Shown one piece after another: positions 26,101 to 37,644 of a DNA stretch of 64,000 nt; within the stretch, counting starts at the first letter, position 1, and every line of letters begins with the position of its first letter. The notes beneath the pieces are model-generated. The model had not been told where the DNA came from. It saw only the letters and a list, made by a program, of their open reading frames with translations, and searched no databases. The stretch is from Gongronella butleri (Eukaryota; Mucoromycota; Mucoromycetes; Mucorales; Cunninghamellaceae). The DNA lies in assembly GCA_025201375.1 (NCBI GenBank), contig JAIWZP010000004.1, forward strand, positions 1,054,001-1,118,000. The letters are read 5' to 3'. The translations under genes and the position numbers were made by a program.

Positions 26101-26697
26101 TCAATTTTTCTCAAAAAAGCCCTTTCGTCGCTGCATCATGATGATGCGGCGGCGCGCAAGGCGGCGCTTGGGCTGCCAAGGCGATGATGAATTCGGGGTA
26201 TGTTGCTGCTGTTGCAGCGGGTCGACTTGCGCCCATTTTTCTTGCATGGCGACAAGGTAATCAAACACCTGGTCCGGCACCTGGTCCGGCATGATTTGGA
26301 ATTGCCCATTCACTTTCTTGACATTGACTGTGATGGTCGTTGTACTCGTACTACTGCCGCCAGACGTCGTCATTGTCTCTTCTTCGTCTGGCACAAAGCT
26401 AGCCATGGCCGTGTCCACAGCAAAGGATGGTGCAAACAAGGCATCTATCATTTTTTTTTTAAAAAAAAAAAAATAAGGTGTTTAATCGATGCTTTTTGCC
26501 TTCCAATGGCTATTTTTACCTCGGCTCTGCATGTCCAAGAGAGGTCTATCCAGGGAGAAGAAGGCTGTCTGCGCAAATTGAGCGGCGGGCAGGTAAGAGG
26601 CCGCCGAGGCTGCCGCGGGTAAAGCGCGGACGAGCGTGGACGCCATGCGGCGCTGTAAAAAGCCTGTCGCTAGCGGTCGTGTTGACTGTAGCAACAT
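26101..26697 (-). CDS. Unknown protein, likely mitochondrial
   Basis: Two exons, 26697-26520 and 26444-26101, 173 aa. The N-terminus (MLLQSTRPLATGFLQRRMAS) is Arg/Ser/Leu-rich without acids, as in a mitochondrial presequence. A middle segment TITVNVKKVNGQFQIMPDQV could be a small folded unit, followed by a Gln-rich stretch and a very basic tail (PKRRLARRRIIMMQRRKGFF) like those of small mitoribosomal proteins. That comparison is only by composition; I do not recognise the family. Convergent with DBR1, 31 bp between stops. Confidence 0.6.
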
Positions 26698-26958
26698 AGT
26701 AGCTGTCACTTTTTGTGTGTGTATGTGAAGAGTGCAGAAAATAAAAGAGAAGAAAAGCAACGAAACAATGAAAAGGACGCTACACAATCCAATTGCCAAA
26801 AAAAAAAAAAAAGTGGTGTGATGATCCTGCAGTTGTGAAACCCCGCCGCTCGTAGCACGGCAAGCGCAAGGGTGAGTGGCCAGCTTTCCCGCCGCAAAGG
26901 CACCAAAAGAGACAATGCTCCAATGGATTTCATTTTTCGATATTTTTATTCTCTTTTT

Positions 26959-27396
26959 TCATGGCGTAGAGGCGTACTCGCCCAATTGGAACCGCAGCGA
27001 CACTTTGTCCTTGTATAGTTGTGCGGCGGTCATGTGGACACGGTCGGCGATCGCGTCGTTGGATGGCCGCCGGTACAAGACAGCCAATGGAATGTCGTCA
27101 TCCTCCATTTCCAAGGAAGTGGGTTGCTTGTGCGTCGTCAGTGCGAGCTTGACCAGGGCCAATGGCACATCATCATCACTGTCGTCCTCTTCTTCATCAT
27201 CCGACCCACTGCTGTGCGTCAGGTCCGGCGACCGCGTCTTGACACTGGATGAAACGGACATCAAAGTGTGTTTTGGCTCCTTGACGCGCTGTGGGGCGGG
27301 CGCGTGGCATCCCAATGGTGCGATGGACGTGCTGCGCGTGCTAAACCAAACGGGATCTGTGGGTCTGGCCGACGAAAAGGATGTGGAGCGATGCAT
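26959..27396 (-). CDS. Acidic low-complexity protein with repeated D(D)VPLA motif
   Basis: Single frame of 145 aa. Ser/Pro-rich N-terminus, then an acidic block (SDDEEEDDSDDDVPLALVKL) and a second EMEDDDIPLAVLYRRP, so the motif DDD(V/I)PLA occurs twice 27 residues apart. The C-terminus (ADRVHMTAAQLYKDKVSLRF) may be helical. Mostly disordered. Similar DDD-V/I-PL elements are common in disordered fungal proteins, but I cannot assign a function. Start is the first ATG giving this composition. Confidence 0.45.
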   Translation of the reverse strand: MHRSTSFSSARPTDPVWFSTRSTSIAPLGCHAPAPQRVKEPKHTLMSVSSSVKTRSPDLTHSSGSDDEEEDDSDDDVPLALVKLALTTHKQPTSLEMEDDDIPLAVLYRRPSNDAIADRVHMTAAQLYKDKVSLRFQLGEYASTP

Positions 27397-27866
27397 GGTA
27401 GAGAAAAGGAATGAAAAATCAAAAGAATGGAAAAGAATGAAAAAGAAAAAAAAACCGCCCTTTATGGGGAGCGACGATCCCAGGTTTTTTATATGTTTTG
27501 ATGACTTTTGAACAAAGAGAATCAAGTTCGAGTGGAGAGCGAGACACATGGGGGACGAGGAGAGGGGGCGCGCGTCCTGCCGCGCCCAGGATTTTTTTAT
27601 TTTTGATTGTTGTTGTTCCTGAGCGAGACATTGGGTTCAGAACAGTGAAAAGAGAGCAAAATCTTCCTCGCCTTCCTGTTTTGGTTTGCTGAACGTGTTT
27701 GGAATTCAACTCCGCCGCTTTTCGTGGCAGGCGAGACACAACTTTTGCCCACTTTTGTGCCTTTGCCCCTCTTTTCACGTCTCTCTCTCTCTCTCTTTCT
27801 TTTTCCTTCCCTCCTCCTGTCAATTCCCCTCCTCCCCCCCCCCTTTTTTTCTTTTTATTTTTTTTT
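27397..27866. promoter_or_regulatory. Divergent promoter region (acidic protein / CEP104)
   Basis: 470 bp between two starts that face away from each other. Pyrimidine-rich on the CEP104 side, with a CT run at 27781-27796 and C/T tracts up to the ATG. Confidence 0.4.
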
Positions 27867-30726
27867 ATGACAATACAGCCGCTTGCATTTGATATTGCGC
27901 ATTGTTCGTCCTGGGACGACGACTATGCGCCGGACGAGCTTGTCAACGCGCACCCCGTCCCTCAGGACATGTTGTCTGAGCAAGACTTTGACGTAAAAGT
28001 CAAAGGATGGCAAACACCAAAGTAAAACCATTTAAAAAAATATAAGAAGACAAGGGGGAGGAGGCCAAAAAAGCCATTGCTCCGGGTTCTAATTGATTTG
28101 TTTTTGCCCTTTTTTTTTTTTTTTTATTCCAGGTGCCCGACTTTTCCCCAAGACCTAATCATCCATCTCGCCTGTGGCCCTGCGCGCATCACCAAGATCC
28201 AGGTGCTGTCGCACCATTACAAGATTGCCACAAAGATCGACGTTTACATTGGGCTTCTCAAGGAGCCCTCGGATGACATGGCCTCTGTACCCACCGACGA
28301 CGATGACGACGACGATGATACTTTGATTGAATTCACACGCTTGGGGTGAGTGTTGTGCAAACGCATTGGATTTGCTACGGAATGGTCTTGAAAGGGGAAA
28401 ATGTGTGCTCACACGCTCCACTTTTTCACAGGTATGTGTGCTTTGACAGCAATGCACGCGCCCAGTACCGCGCGCGTGAGCTAAAGTCGATCAAGATCAA
28501 TGCCGACGGCGAGTACATTCGTCTTGTTGTACGTCAATGCCATCAGAACCGCCTAAACACGTACAATCAGGTAAAAATCAAGCAATTTGCGGCACTTTTT
28601 TTTTTTTGGTTTCTCATCATTGTCCTTTTTTGTAGGTTGGCATCCTGGCGCTCCATGTGCTTGGGCAGCCTTTCAGCGTCGGACAGGTACAAGCTTGGAA
28701 GAAAAAAAGGGGGGGACAATTTCTCATTTCTTTCTATTTTTTTTTTTTCATTTTTTAATCAATGGATTAGAATCACGGACACCATTTGCCAGCTTCTCTT
28801 GATGGCTCCAGCATGCTGAGCTGCTCGACACGGCGAACGAGTGTTTCAAGTACGCATAGCCTAGGTCATGGGTTGACGGCTGCAGCCTCAGGGGTTGTGG
28901 AAATGGAATTGCAGCATTGGACCTCAGCTCTGCTGCATGCAGAGGAATTGGCGGTGCAAGGTAAGGGCCCAACAAAAAAAATTAAGGGGGAAGGGAAAAA
29001 AAGGCGCGCGCCAAGGGAAGGGGACGACTTTTTACAAATATATTCATCTCCATTTTTTGGGGGGGCAATTAGACGAGGCGTACGGCAAGGCCAAGGTGTA
29101 CAAGTCGATCAGCGACAAGTTGAGCCAATTCGGCAAGATCCTTGTGGATTTGGAGCAAGCAAAGCGCCACGCTGTCGACACCAAGGATTACGACGAGGCC
29201 GAGAAGATCAAGCAAGACATTGGCGAGATCAAGCTTGCCGCCGAGTCCATCTTGCAAAAGGCACACGTGCGCATCTCCGACGATGGCGTTGTCATCGACG
29301 ACGTAAGAGACACGTCAATGAGCTGGAAAAAGACATTTTGTCTTAATTTCCTTCTTTTTTTTTTTCTTTTTTTTTCTTTTTTTTTTCTTTTCTCTTCACA
29401 ATGACAGGGCCCCGAACCTGACGCGGCGGCATCTGCGGCGGCGGCACTGGATACGGACCGGATGTACGAGGAGACGATTGCCAAGTGGACCAACTTTGAC
29501 GCGTCGCCCATGACACCGACAGCGAGCAAGCCCGAGACCCCTGCATCGATGGATCTCGAGGAGATCTTGATGCCGCCCAATGTGACGTCGTATGAACCCA
29601 TTGTGCTCTCAGCATCTGTGTCTGCCAAGCTCGAGAAGAAGAAAAAGGGCGACGACCATGGTGTGCTTCCCAAAGTCGATGAGGATGCGATGGACGATGA
29701 AGAAACTGGGGCAATGGATGAACAAGACGATGAACAAGATGAACAGGAGGCGCCACCACCCATGGACCCGGACCTCGTGCCCGAACCGATCATGGACGAG
29801 GAGCGAAACACGTACCAAGATGCGATTTACGCGTTTGGCGAGTACACCGTGTCGCTCGTGCTGAGTGTCAAGGTGAAATGCCGCGAAAATGGACTGCAGA
29901 TTGTCCAGGACAAGGTCGAGCGCGCGTATCAACAGCACAAGAAACCCAATGCCGCCCTCTTTGATGCGACACCGCCTGAAAATGACGATCTTGGTGTCTG
30001 CTTCATCAATGCCACCCTCATGATGCTTCAGGAGGCCATCATGGACTCGCGCGAATCCATTGTCCTTCTCACCATCCAGATCTGGCAGCAAGCCAATGGT
30101 AAGAAAATTGGGGAGAAAAAAAAAAAAAGACTAAAATTTCATAAAATCTCACGGCATTTCTCTTTTTTTCTCATTTTTGTGCATAGACGTGTACGTGGAT
30201 AACAAGATCTCGCCGAGCAAGACGTGGGAATGGACACGTCGCGCGTTCAATGGGTTGTTGAAGCGGACGGGAGACACAAACCTGGCGATCCGCGCGCACA
30301 CCGTGGACATGGTGCTTGTATTGGCCCATACGCACGCGTCACCGGCGTCCGCGTCGCTGCTGCCGCTGTTGGTGGGCAAACCCGAACGTTTGATCCACCC
30401 ACACAAGGAGGGCCTCGCGCGTGTGCAATTGGTGCACCGCCTCGTCAAGGAGCTCAAGAAACAGCCCGATGGGCCCGTCGATCCGCGCGCCGTCGTCGCC
30501 TTTGTCAAGGCGTATGCTGCCCACAACCACGACGACGTCAAAAAGGAAGCCATCACCGTCCTCGCTACGCTCGCCACTCAAATTGACCAGAAAACGCTCA
30601 ATGCCTACCTCGACGATGATTTGCACGCCCAATTGCAGCGCGTAAGAACAATGAAATCACGCGAAACCACGCGAGACCCACCCCATGTCACGTGCTGATC
30701 TCTAACCTCGCCTTTTTTCTCTTTTT

Positions 30727-30761
<35 letters not shown>

Positions 30762-31680
30762 GATAGCATCTTGGCACGGCCAATGGCAAGCAACACTTGG
30801 TGTCGGATCGCGACAATGCTGTTGCCGAGCTGCGCGCGCTGTCTGTCAAGCAGGTGTCGAAAAAGTCGGAATTCAACACGACGCAGGCAAACAGCGGCGC
30901 CAATCGTCGCCGAATCGCCACTGATCGCAAGAAACCCGCGTCCACTGCTACTCCTGCAGCCACCAAGCGAGCAGGCACCACCTCAACCCGCGCTACGATC
31001 GCCACCAAGGCAGCTCCACCTCAACAACAGCAGCCGCAGCAACAAGAAACCAAGGAAGACAAGTAAAACGAACCAGAATTAATTCATTTTCGCGATGTTG
31101 ACCTTTTTTTTTTCCCTAGGATGTGTATCTTTTGCGACGAGTACAACGAGTCGTTCAATGAAAACACGCTGATTACCCACTATTACAAGACCTGCCCCGC
31201 ATTGACAACGTGCTCAATGTGCCAAACGGTAAGACAGAAAAAGAAAAAGAAAAGATGAGCAGTGTGGCTGACGATTTCCATTAGATTGTGGAGGTGTCGA
31301 CGCTGCAAGCGCACATGCTTGGCGACTGTGAGAAGAAGCATTTGCTCAAACAATGCACGCGATGCAAGCAAGCGACTCCCGTGGAGCAGTGGCTTCAACA
31401 TACCCTGAAAAATACCTGTCAAGCGTATACCAATAACGAGACGCGGTGCCCCCTGTGCCTGGTCACCATCAGCCCACCCAATGATCAGGGCTGGCGCCGC
31501 CACTTGCTCTCCGGCCAAGGCTGTCCCAAAAACAATCGCTTGCCAAAAGATACCTCGGCCTCTTCGTCGTCGCCTGCCGCATCAACCAAGCCGGCCGCGA
31601 ACACATCGTCCACCCCCAAGCGGCCCACAGCCGCAGGCCGTGCATCGTCCAAGCCCTCGTCTTTGCGAAAAAAGAACTAA
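27867..31680 (+). CDS. CEP104: CEP104 homologue (ciliary-tip/centriolar protein)
   Basis: Eleven exons: 27867-28021, 28133-28345, 28432-28570, 28636-28686, 28771-28960, 29073-29302, 29408-30098, 30187-30641, 30767-31062, 31120-31228 and 31285-31680. They sum to 975 codons without a frame break (974 aa; human about 925). Domain order is that of CEP104: N-terminal jelly-roll (CPTFPQDLIIHLACGPARITKIQVLSHH; residues 1-170), a helical region with YDEAEKIKQDIGEIK (about 250-325), an acidic linker, a TOG/HEAT array (about 460-705), then a Cys/His zinc-finger array (CIFCDEYNES, CTRCKQ, CPLC; about 810-930) that in animals recognises tubulin. A Ser/Pro tail ends it. It acts at ciliary plus ends, so the organism should make flagella. 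Exon 5 (residues about 186-249) is the least conserved and least certain. Confidence 0.92.
30731..30756 (+). repeat. (TC)13 microsatellite in CEP104 intron 8
   Basis: Thirteen perfect TC dinucleotides forming the polypyrimidine tract just before the acceptor at 30765-30766. Length polymorphism would be expected. Confidence 0.9.
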
Positions 31681-32092
31681 TTCTTTTCAATTTTTTTTGC
31701 TTTTACGACGCGTTCTCTTCTCTTTTTTTTTCCTTTTTTGCTATGGCCTCCAATCTCTCCTTTTGCTCTCCTCCTTATCCTTTGTCATGACATGAAATAA
31801 AAATAAGCTACCAACGCGCCAATTCGCGATATTTGCTCATCGTCTCTCTTCTTTTGATGATGTTCAAGTGGCAAGACGTCAACAAAACGCGACGCGTCAT
31901 AAACCAATCCATTGACATGGTCACTGGCGCTGTTTGTCCGCCATCCATTGAATTTGAAGCGGCACGTGCCACCAAAACGAATGGCACGTCGCGATTATAT
32001 TGGCATAAGAAATAGAATATGTACAAAATAGCAAGATGCAGGTAAAAGAAACGAGAGGGTAAGCAAGGGAGGACAGGGGGCGACAGGTAAAT
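31681..32092. other. Spacer between convergent CEP104 and RING-CH genes
   Basis: 3' flanks. AATAAA at 31796-31801 likely serves CEP104. A GACGCGTC palindrome occurs at 31891-31898. No gene. Confidence 0.5.
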
Positions 32093-33093
32093 TCACGACA
32101 GACGGCGCCCAATCATCATGGGCGCGGGCGCGCGCGTGTCCGCAGCCGTGTTTGCGCGTCGGCTGCGCCGGCGAACGAGGTACAGTCCAAGCACAAAGCA
32201 ACACAAGATCGTGTATTGCGCCAACGACCACAGCGAGTGCATGGACGACTGCCAGCACGTCTTTTTAAACACCTGGAAGATAAAAAAAAAATAAAAAATT
32301 ACAAAAAAGCGCGTCAATTGTCCAAATCAAAGCTTTTGCTCCGCTCGAAATGAAGATTGGCGTACAGGAACCCAGACGTAATCAGGCGCGCCAGGCCGCT
32401 TGCTCACTTGAAACTTGGAAACGGGGATTTTTCGCGGCTCAGAGCACTTGATCACTTGGCTAAACATGACCATGGCAATGACCGCCACCAGCAGCACCAC
32501 TATCGTTGACAGCAGCTGGTAATCGAGTCGGTAGCCTTATGGAAACAACAAAAAAAAAAAAAGCAAACAATAAGGCTCCATTTTCCCCCTTTTTAAAAAA
32601 AAAAAATCCCGTACCTTGCCAGCGGTCCTTGGGTGCCTGCGTTTCCTTTGGCAATGAGTAATATTCCAGGCACACATTGCATTGCGGCGACTTCATCACC
32701 CACGCTTTCAAGCAATGCTCATGTACATAGCGGCTGAAATTGAGTAAAAAAAAAAAAAAGCAAATGAGCGACAATTTCCGTGCTTTCTTTTTTTTTTTTT
32801 GCAAACGTACACGGATCCGCGGCAGCAGCAGGGCGTAATATATTTGGAATCATCTTCTCGCGTGTTTAAGCAGATGGTGCACCGCTTGTACTCGTCGTCG
32901 GACGACTAGAAACACATAAAAAAAGGGGATTTGCAGCATGCATTTGCAAGTCGTCAGCCGTTGTTGAACGATTTTTTCTCCTTTTTTTTCCCCAGTGCCT
33001 GACCTGCGCAAGCATGCCTTCATGAAAGGCATTCTGCCTGTTCAAAGGGGGCTCTTGGTATCGTCGTTGTTGGGTGGGACCAGACTGAGCCAT
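32093..33093 (-). CDS. Membrane RING-CH (MARCH-type) E3 ubiquitin ligase
   Basis: Five exons, 33093-33004, 32905-32811, 32733-32615, 32535-32408 and 32272-32093, 203 aa. Residues 39-83 form a C4HC3 RING-CH finger: C39-x2-C42, C56-x-C58, H66-x2-C69, C80-x2-C83 (CTICLNTRED, CCCRGSV, VHEHCLKAW, CNVC). Two membrane segments follow, one in LLSTIVVLLVAVIAMVMF and one in LAQYTILCCFVLGLYLV, with a basic tail ending RRLS. This fits MARCH ligases that ubiquitinate membrane proteins in the endomembrane system or mitochondria. Exon 4 may continue to about 32358 (the frame stays open through PGAPDYVWVP), so the inter-membrane loop could be about 17 residues longer. Confidence 0.88.
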
Positions 33094-33817
33094 CTTGCCA
33101 AATTGGGCGAATGTGGAAGGACCGGCTTGGTTTCAGGCAAAGGAAGGTTCCGTGAGAGAGTGTGTTGTGCGAGAGAAAAGCGAGCCTGCGGGATCAGCGG
33201 GTCGCGAGGTCTCTATAAGTGGAGGGGACTGGAGGGAGCGTGCTGAGGTTTTTGCAAAAAAGAAACGAGCTCTTTTACTTTTTTGCAATAATTCAATACA
33301 AACCGAACAGTGAGGACTAAAGAGAAGAGAAAAAGAGAAGCGAGGGAGGAAAAAAGGGACAGGAGAGGGGGGCGTGCAAACAGAAAATAAAAAAAGAGAA
33401 AACAAAGAGAATTGAATAAAAAAAAAAAGAGGCGTCGTAATTCCCCTGTCTTTTTCCCCAAAAAAAAAAAAAAAAAAAAGGCACGTAGTCAGCTATCCAG
33501 GGCACCTTTTTCGCAAATTTCTTTTCAGTGAAGAAAAAAAAAGACGGAAATAAAGGTGAGTTGCTTTGCGTCAAGTGGCAAAAAGAGGGAAAAGCAAAAG
33601 GAAAGAAAAAAGAAAGGAGAAAAAAAATTGGAAACAATGGCACAAAAATGGCGAGCATGGACGGGGGATGAGCAAACGCAAGGTGACACACACACGATTT
33701 TTTATTTATTTTTTTTTTTTCCCTCTCCATCAGCATGTCACGCCCCCCACACGCGCGGGGATGATAAAAAGTCCGCCCTCAAACTTGATCTCACGAACAA
33801 CAACTCCCAATTGGTGT
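33094..33817. other. Purine-rich spacer
   Basis: Upstream DNA of the RING-CH gene and 3' flank of the next gene. Long purine-rich stretches (33310-33660) and poly-A at 33461-33479. No gene recognised. Confidence 0.5.
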
Positions 33818-35950
33818 TTATTGCGTCATTTTCTGGACGACGAGACATCGATCCCACCCTTGATTGTCCTGGATGGCGCGCACGACGCGCCAATCGGCCC
33901 AGATCTCGCGGATCGTGTCCATCATGCCCTTGCCACATTCGAGGATGACACAGCCATCCTTTTGGACCCATTGGTGTGCGTGAGTGTGGATGGTGCGGTA
34001 CCATGCATAGCCACGATCGCCGGCATACAGCGCCTCGTCGGGTTCAAAGCCCAACGCCAGCCGCTGTTGCTTGCCCATGTGGTGCTTGCGCTCAATCACG
34101 GCCTTGTCCAGGTACGGAGGGTTGCATACCAGCACATCCACGGCGATGCCGCCCAAATCGTCCGCCACAGTCACCTGCGCCATGCCTTTGACCAAGAATT
34201 GTGCACGCGACACCGTCGGTGCCACCGGTGCCGCTTCTTCCTTTGCACACGATGATGTCAGCAGCCGATCGCGGTTCGCCTCGGCGACCTGCACTGCTCC
34301 TTGGCTGATATCCACCCCAAAACCCGTCGCCGACGGCACAGCAGCAAGAATCGACAAGAGCAAATTGCCACACCCAGTCCCAAGATCCAAAATACGCGGC
34401 TTGGCAATTTCACGCGTCTCTAGCCATGCCACCGCCGCGTCCACAAGCGTCTCCGAGCTCGGCCGAGGAATTAGGCATGTCCGATCGATCACAAATCGAT
34501 GCCCGTGGAACATCTTTTTCGAAAAAAAAAAAAAAGATGAGAATTTCTATTTTTTTGCGCTCTTCTTTCGTACCTTTTCACCGAGAATATAGGCAATGGG
34601 TTCCTTGCCATAACTGTTTTGTACCCACTCGAGGTCGTCGTCGTCATCCAGGACCTTGCCGGATTGTTGGACGAGTGCAAGGCGCTTCTCGTAGGCGCGC
34701 TGCCAAAAGCGCTGCTCGCGCTGGCGCAAAAAGTCGAATTTGTCAGGTTCTGCGTGTGTGATGGTGAGCTCGTCGATGGTCAGGGATGTGAGGCTCATGT
34801 ACAAGCCCTTGTCCTTGTGCGTCTTCAATGGCCTTGTTGCAGCGGAATTGCCAATGATCGGATGCCCCGCTCGCAAAAAGCAGTGCCGGATAGTCACGCT
34901 CGACAACGGCGAGTGCGACGCCAGCGCCAACGTTGAAAGATAATCCGCATTGTTGGACCGTGTCACGCATTGTACACTCAAATCATCCAGTCGAAGTGCA
35001 CGCCGACCGCCGTCATTGGCCGCCTCCTCGCCTTCATCTCCTTCATCGCCTTCATCGCCCTCATCGTCTTCATTGTCGCTTTCCTTGCTGTCGCTTTTGC
35101 TCGTGCGCTGCCGTTTCTTGGGAGGTGGGTGCAATTGGGTGGAATTTGGCCTGTCGGCGTCGTTTGTAGGCGATGGAATGCCAGTTTCTGTGTCCGCACT
35201 GCTCAATGGCGCCGCATTACCATCAGTGTGAGCACGCACAATGTCCAAGAAATCATCTGGCACGAGCCCGTGGCAGATCACCGTGAAACCAAGACGAATG
35301 GCGCTTTGCTGGTACTTTGCAATGATCTCTTCCTTTTTGGCTTGCGTCTTGGCCACAATTAGCTGGGGGGGGGAAAGAAAAAAGCAAATGAGTGAGCAAT
35401 ACACATGTCGCGTCGCGTGGGTTGGCGCGCGGGAGGCGCGCGAGGTAAAAATGACATACAAGACCCGACGCAGGCTTGGGTACGACATATGGCAGCCAGA
35501 TCAGCTCAGCCTCGGGTGACTTGAACCTCATCAATTGCACAAATTGCTGCTGCGTCTAAAAAAAAAAAAAAAAAAAAAAAAATCAGAAAAGCAAGGCGGT
35601 CAACGGGAGGGGGAAGAAAAAGCAAAGATCGGACTTACCATGCCGGGAGGCTTCCAAGCAATAGCCATGTCCGCATCTTGGTGCATGATTTCGACCTCGA
35701 TGCCCTGCAGCCGGCGCAGCTGGTCTATTTGCTTGTCGAAATTGAGCTCGACGCGGTCGTTTTCCAGAAGAATGCGTGTTTCCTCGGCCACTTGGCCATT
35801 GACAAGCACCTCGCCACGCTTGATACTCTGTCGCGCGTTCTCCTTGCTGCCCACGATCTGGCGCCACACGGTCACCAAGTACTTGCGCAGCCGCAGACCT
35901 GCATGGCTCGCACCAACAACACGGTCGGCTCGTATCACAGTATCAGACAT
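33818..35950 (-). CDS. Fusion: S4 domain + degenerate RluA-type pseudouridine synthase + HemK/PrmC methyltransferase
   Basis: Four exons, all phase 0: 35950-35639, 35555-35460, 35362-34574 and 34513-33818, 630 aa. Residues about 17-75 are an S4 RNA-binding domain (KENARQSIKRGEVLVNGQV). An RluA-like domain follows: DADMAIAWKPPGM (family LLVVNKPAGM), then YVVPKPASGLLIVAKTQ where active enzymes have HRLDKPxSGLLLVAKT, so the catalytic Asp is replaced by Pro130. Its C-terminal core (IRHCFLRAGHPIIGN, then GLYMSLTSLTI) lies after a Lys/Asp/Glu-rich insert. From about residue 385 comes HemK/PrmC: EPIAYILGEK joined to MFHGHRF, DLGTGCGN (442-449) and NPPY (530-533). These family enzymes methylate the Gln of the GGQ loop of release factors. 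Likely a glutamine methyltransferase with an RNA-binding front; location (mitochondrial or not) is unclear. The junction is inside one exon, so it is not an annotation artefact. Confidence 0.85.
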
Positions 35951-37644
35951 AAAAAAAAATCAAGAAAAGAGACGAAAACAAACGGGAGATCTATGAAAAA
36001 GGGTGGTATACAAAGGGAAAGAGCAAAGAAAAAAAAAAAGCGGGAAGAGGGTCAGGCAAGTTGACAGATGAGGAAACTCCAAGAAGTCGGCCATTTCATG
36101 CGCCCTTTGAAAATGGGCAATGCAGTCGCACCAATTCATACGCGCTGGCTGTCTAGAGGTCGGCTGCAATTGCCCATCTTTTTCTACTCTGCTTCACGCA
36201 CGACAAAACTGTATGCCTTTGCTAATAAAAAAAAAAAGGGTATTTCAAAAAAAAAATTGCAATGAGAGAAACATCTTGTAGCCGGAACATAGCGCGTTTC
36301 ACTGCTTCTTCGCCTAAGTCACCTACGACCATGGCCAATAGGATGATGAGAATTTCGTAATGACAGCCGTCTAAAAAATTATTTCGTCGTATTTGGCGTC
36401 TAACTCTAGCTGCTTGGCACATGCATGAAATTTTAAGATAACTTTCAGCACGTGTTTTGCTGCGGCGACCAGAATCGGACTCGACTGCGATTGATCCGAA
36501 GGATTTTGCAGCATTCTACACGCACGTCCAAGCGAGCCATGAGCCCATGACACGCGCCCTAAAAACAAAAATTGGAGAAGTGGAGCCCTGAAATTCCACC
36601 ACACTTGCACACAAGAAGCACATCATGGTGAAATTGGAAAGATGTTAAAAAAAAAAGACTATCTATCATGCCGTTAATAAGCAACGCGAGATTTTCGACA
36701 ATGCATGACGCACGAATTGCTCCATAGGGGACGCGTAATAGAGCCGCGCTAGTGGGTTGATCAGCAAGACACGCTCCAGTTGCATGGATTTGTCATAGTC
36801 AACGAGCACCGATCATGGCTGAATCGCGAGTCACCGCACTTTAACTACGACACAAAGCCGACAAGTTTTTTTTTGCCATCATCCCAATTCACCCCAAATT
36901 CATTTTTCTCCAGTGATCACGCGTATCCAAGTATGCGGCCAGTCGTTTTCTTTCTGATAAATTTTTATTTTTAGCCGTGACAGCCATTTTTCATCGAGTG
37001 AACCTTGTCGCGAAAAAAAAAACAGCCAAATCTAAGAAAATGGCGCGTTTCTCCAAAACCATGCAATGAACCCCTCATTTTTATTGCATTTCCATCGGTG
37101 AATACAATGTGTTTACCATGTGGTTAATTTTCAGGGCGATCCGTGGACTCAAGTTTCATGGCTTACGAACGCTGCTGGCGTCAGTCAGCCAATCATCTAG
37201 ATTGCCATTGCCTCAAACGCCAGTCATGTAGGGGCGCAGCACATGAGCCATCTCTTCGTCATAGTCCACTTCGGGCACAGCTTCTTCAAATTGCGGCTCC
37301 ACTTGGTCAACGTGAACTTGCATTGGCTCCTCCACGCTCTGTTGCAAGCAATTCTCTTGTCGTGCTCTTATTTCATGATTCTAAGAGCAAAATATGAACC
37401 TTTTCCGATAATGTCCTTGAACGCGCCAACGCCGTGCATGTTCACATGCGTGATTTGCGAGTTCAGAGCTTGAAATCGATTTTGCCACTGAAATTTGATG
37501 AAGCTTTTCTGGTTCTTTTAAGGAGCCTGTCCAAGCGACCCCAAATTTGGACCAGTTGATGGTAGACACAAAGACTTGACTATTGTATTTCGAATGATGC
37601 CGTCGCGATTCCTCCGTCAATGCATAAAAGGTCATTTCATGCGC
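35951..37644. other. Gene-poor region with repeat remnant
   Basis: 1.7 kb, AT-rich, no supportable gene. A fragment of the dispersed repeat lies at 36541-36625, and 37490-37580 has weaker likeness to the same family in reverse orientation. Confidence 0.45.
36541..36625 (+). repeat. Degenerate dispersed repeat, fragment D
   Basis: Partial match to 42905-42980: GCCCT near the start, AAAATTG in the middle, and CACTTGCACACAAG against the AACTTCCACACAAG of the 42.9-kb copy. Short and diverged. Confidence 0.4.
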
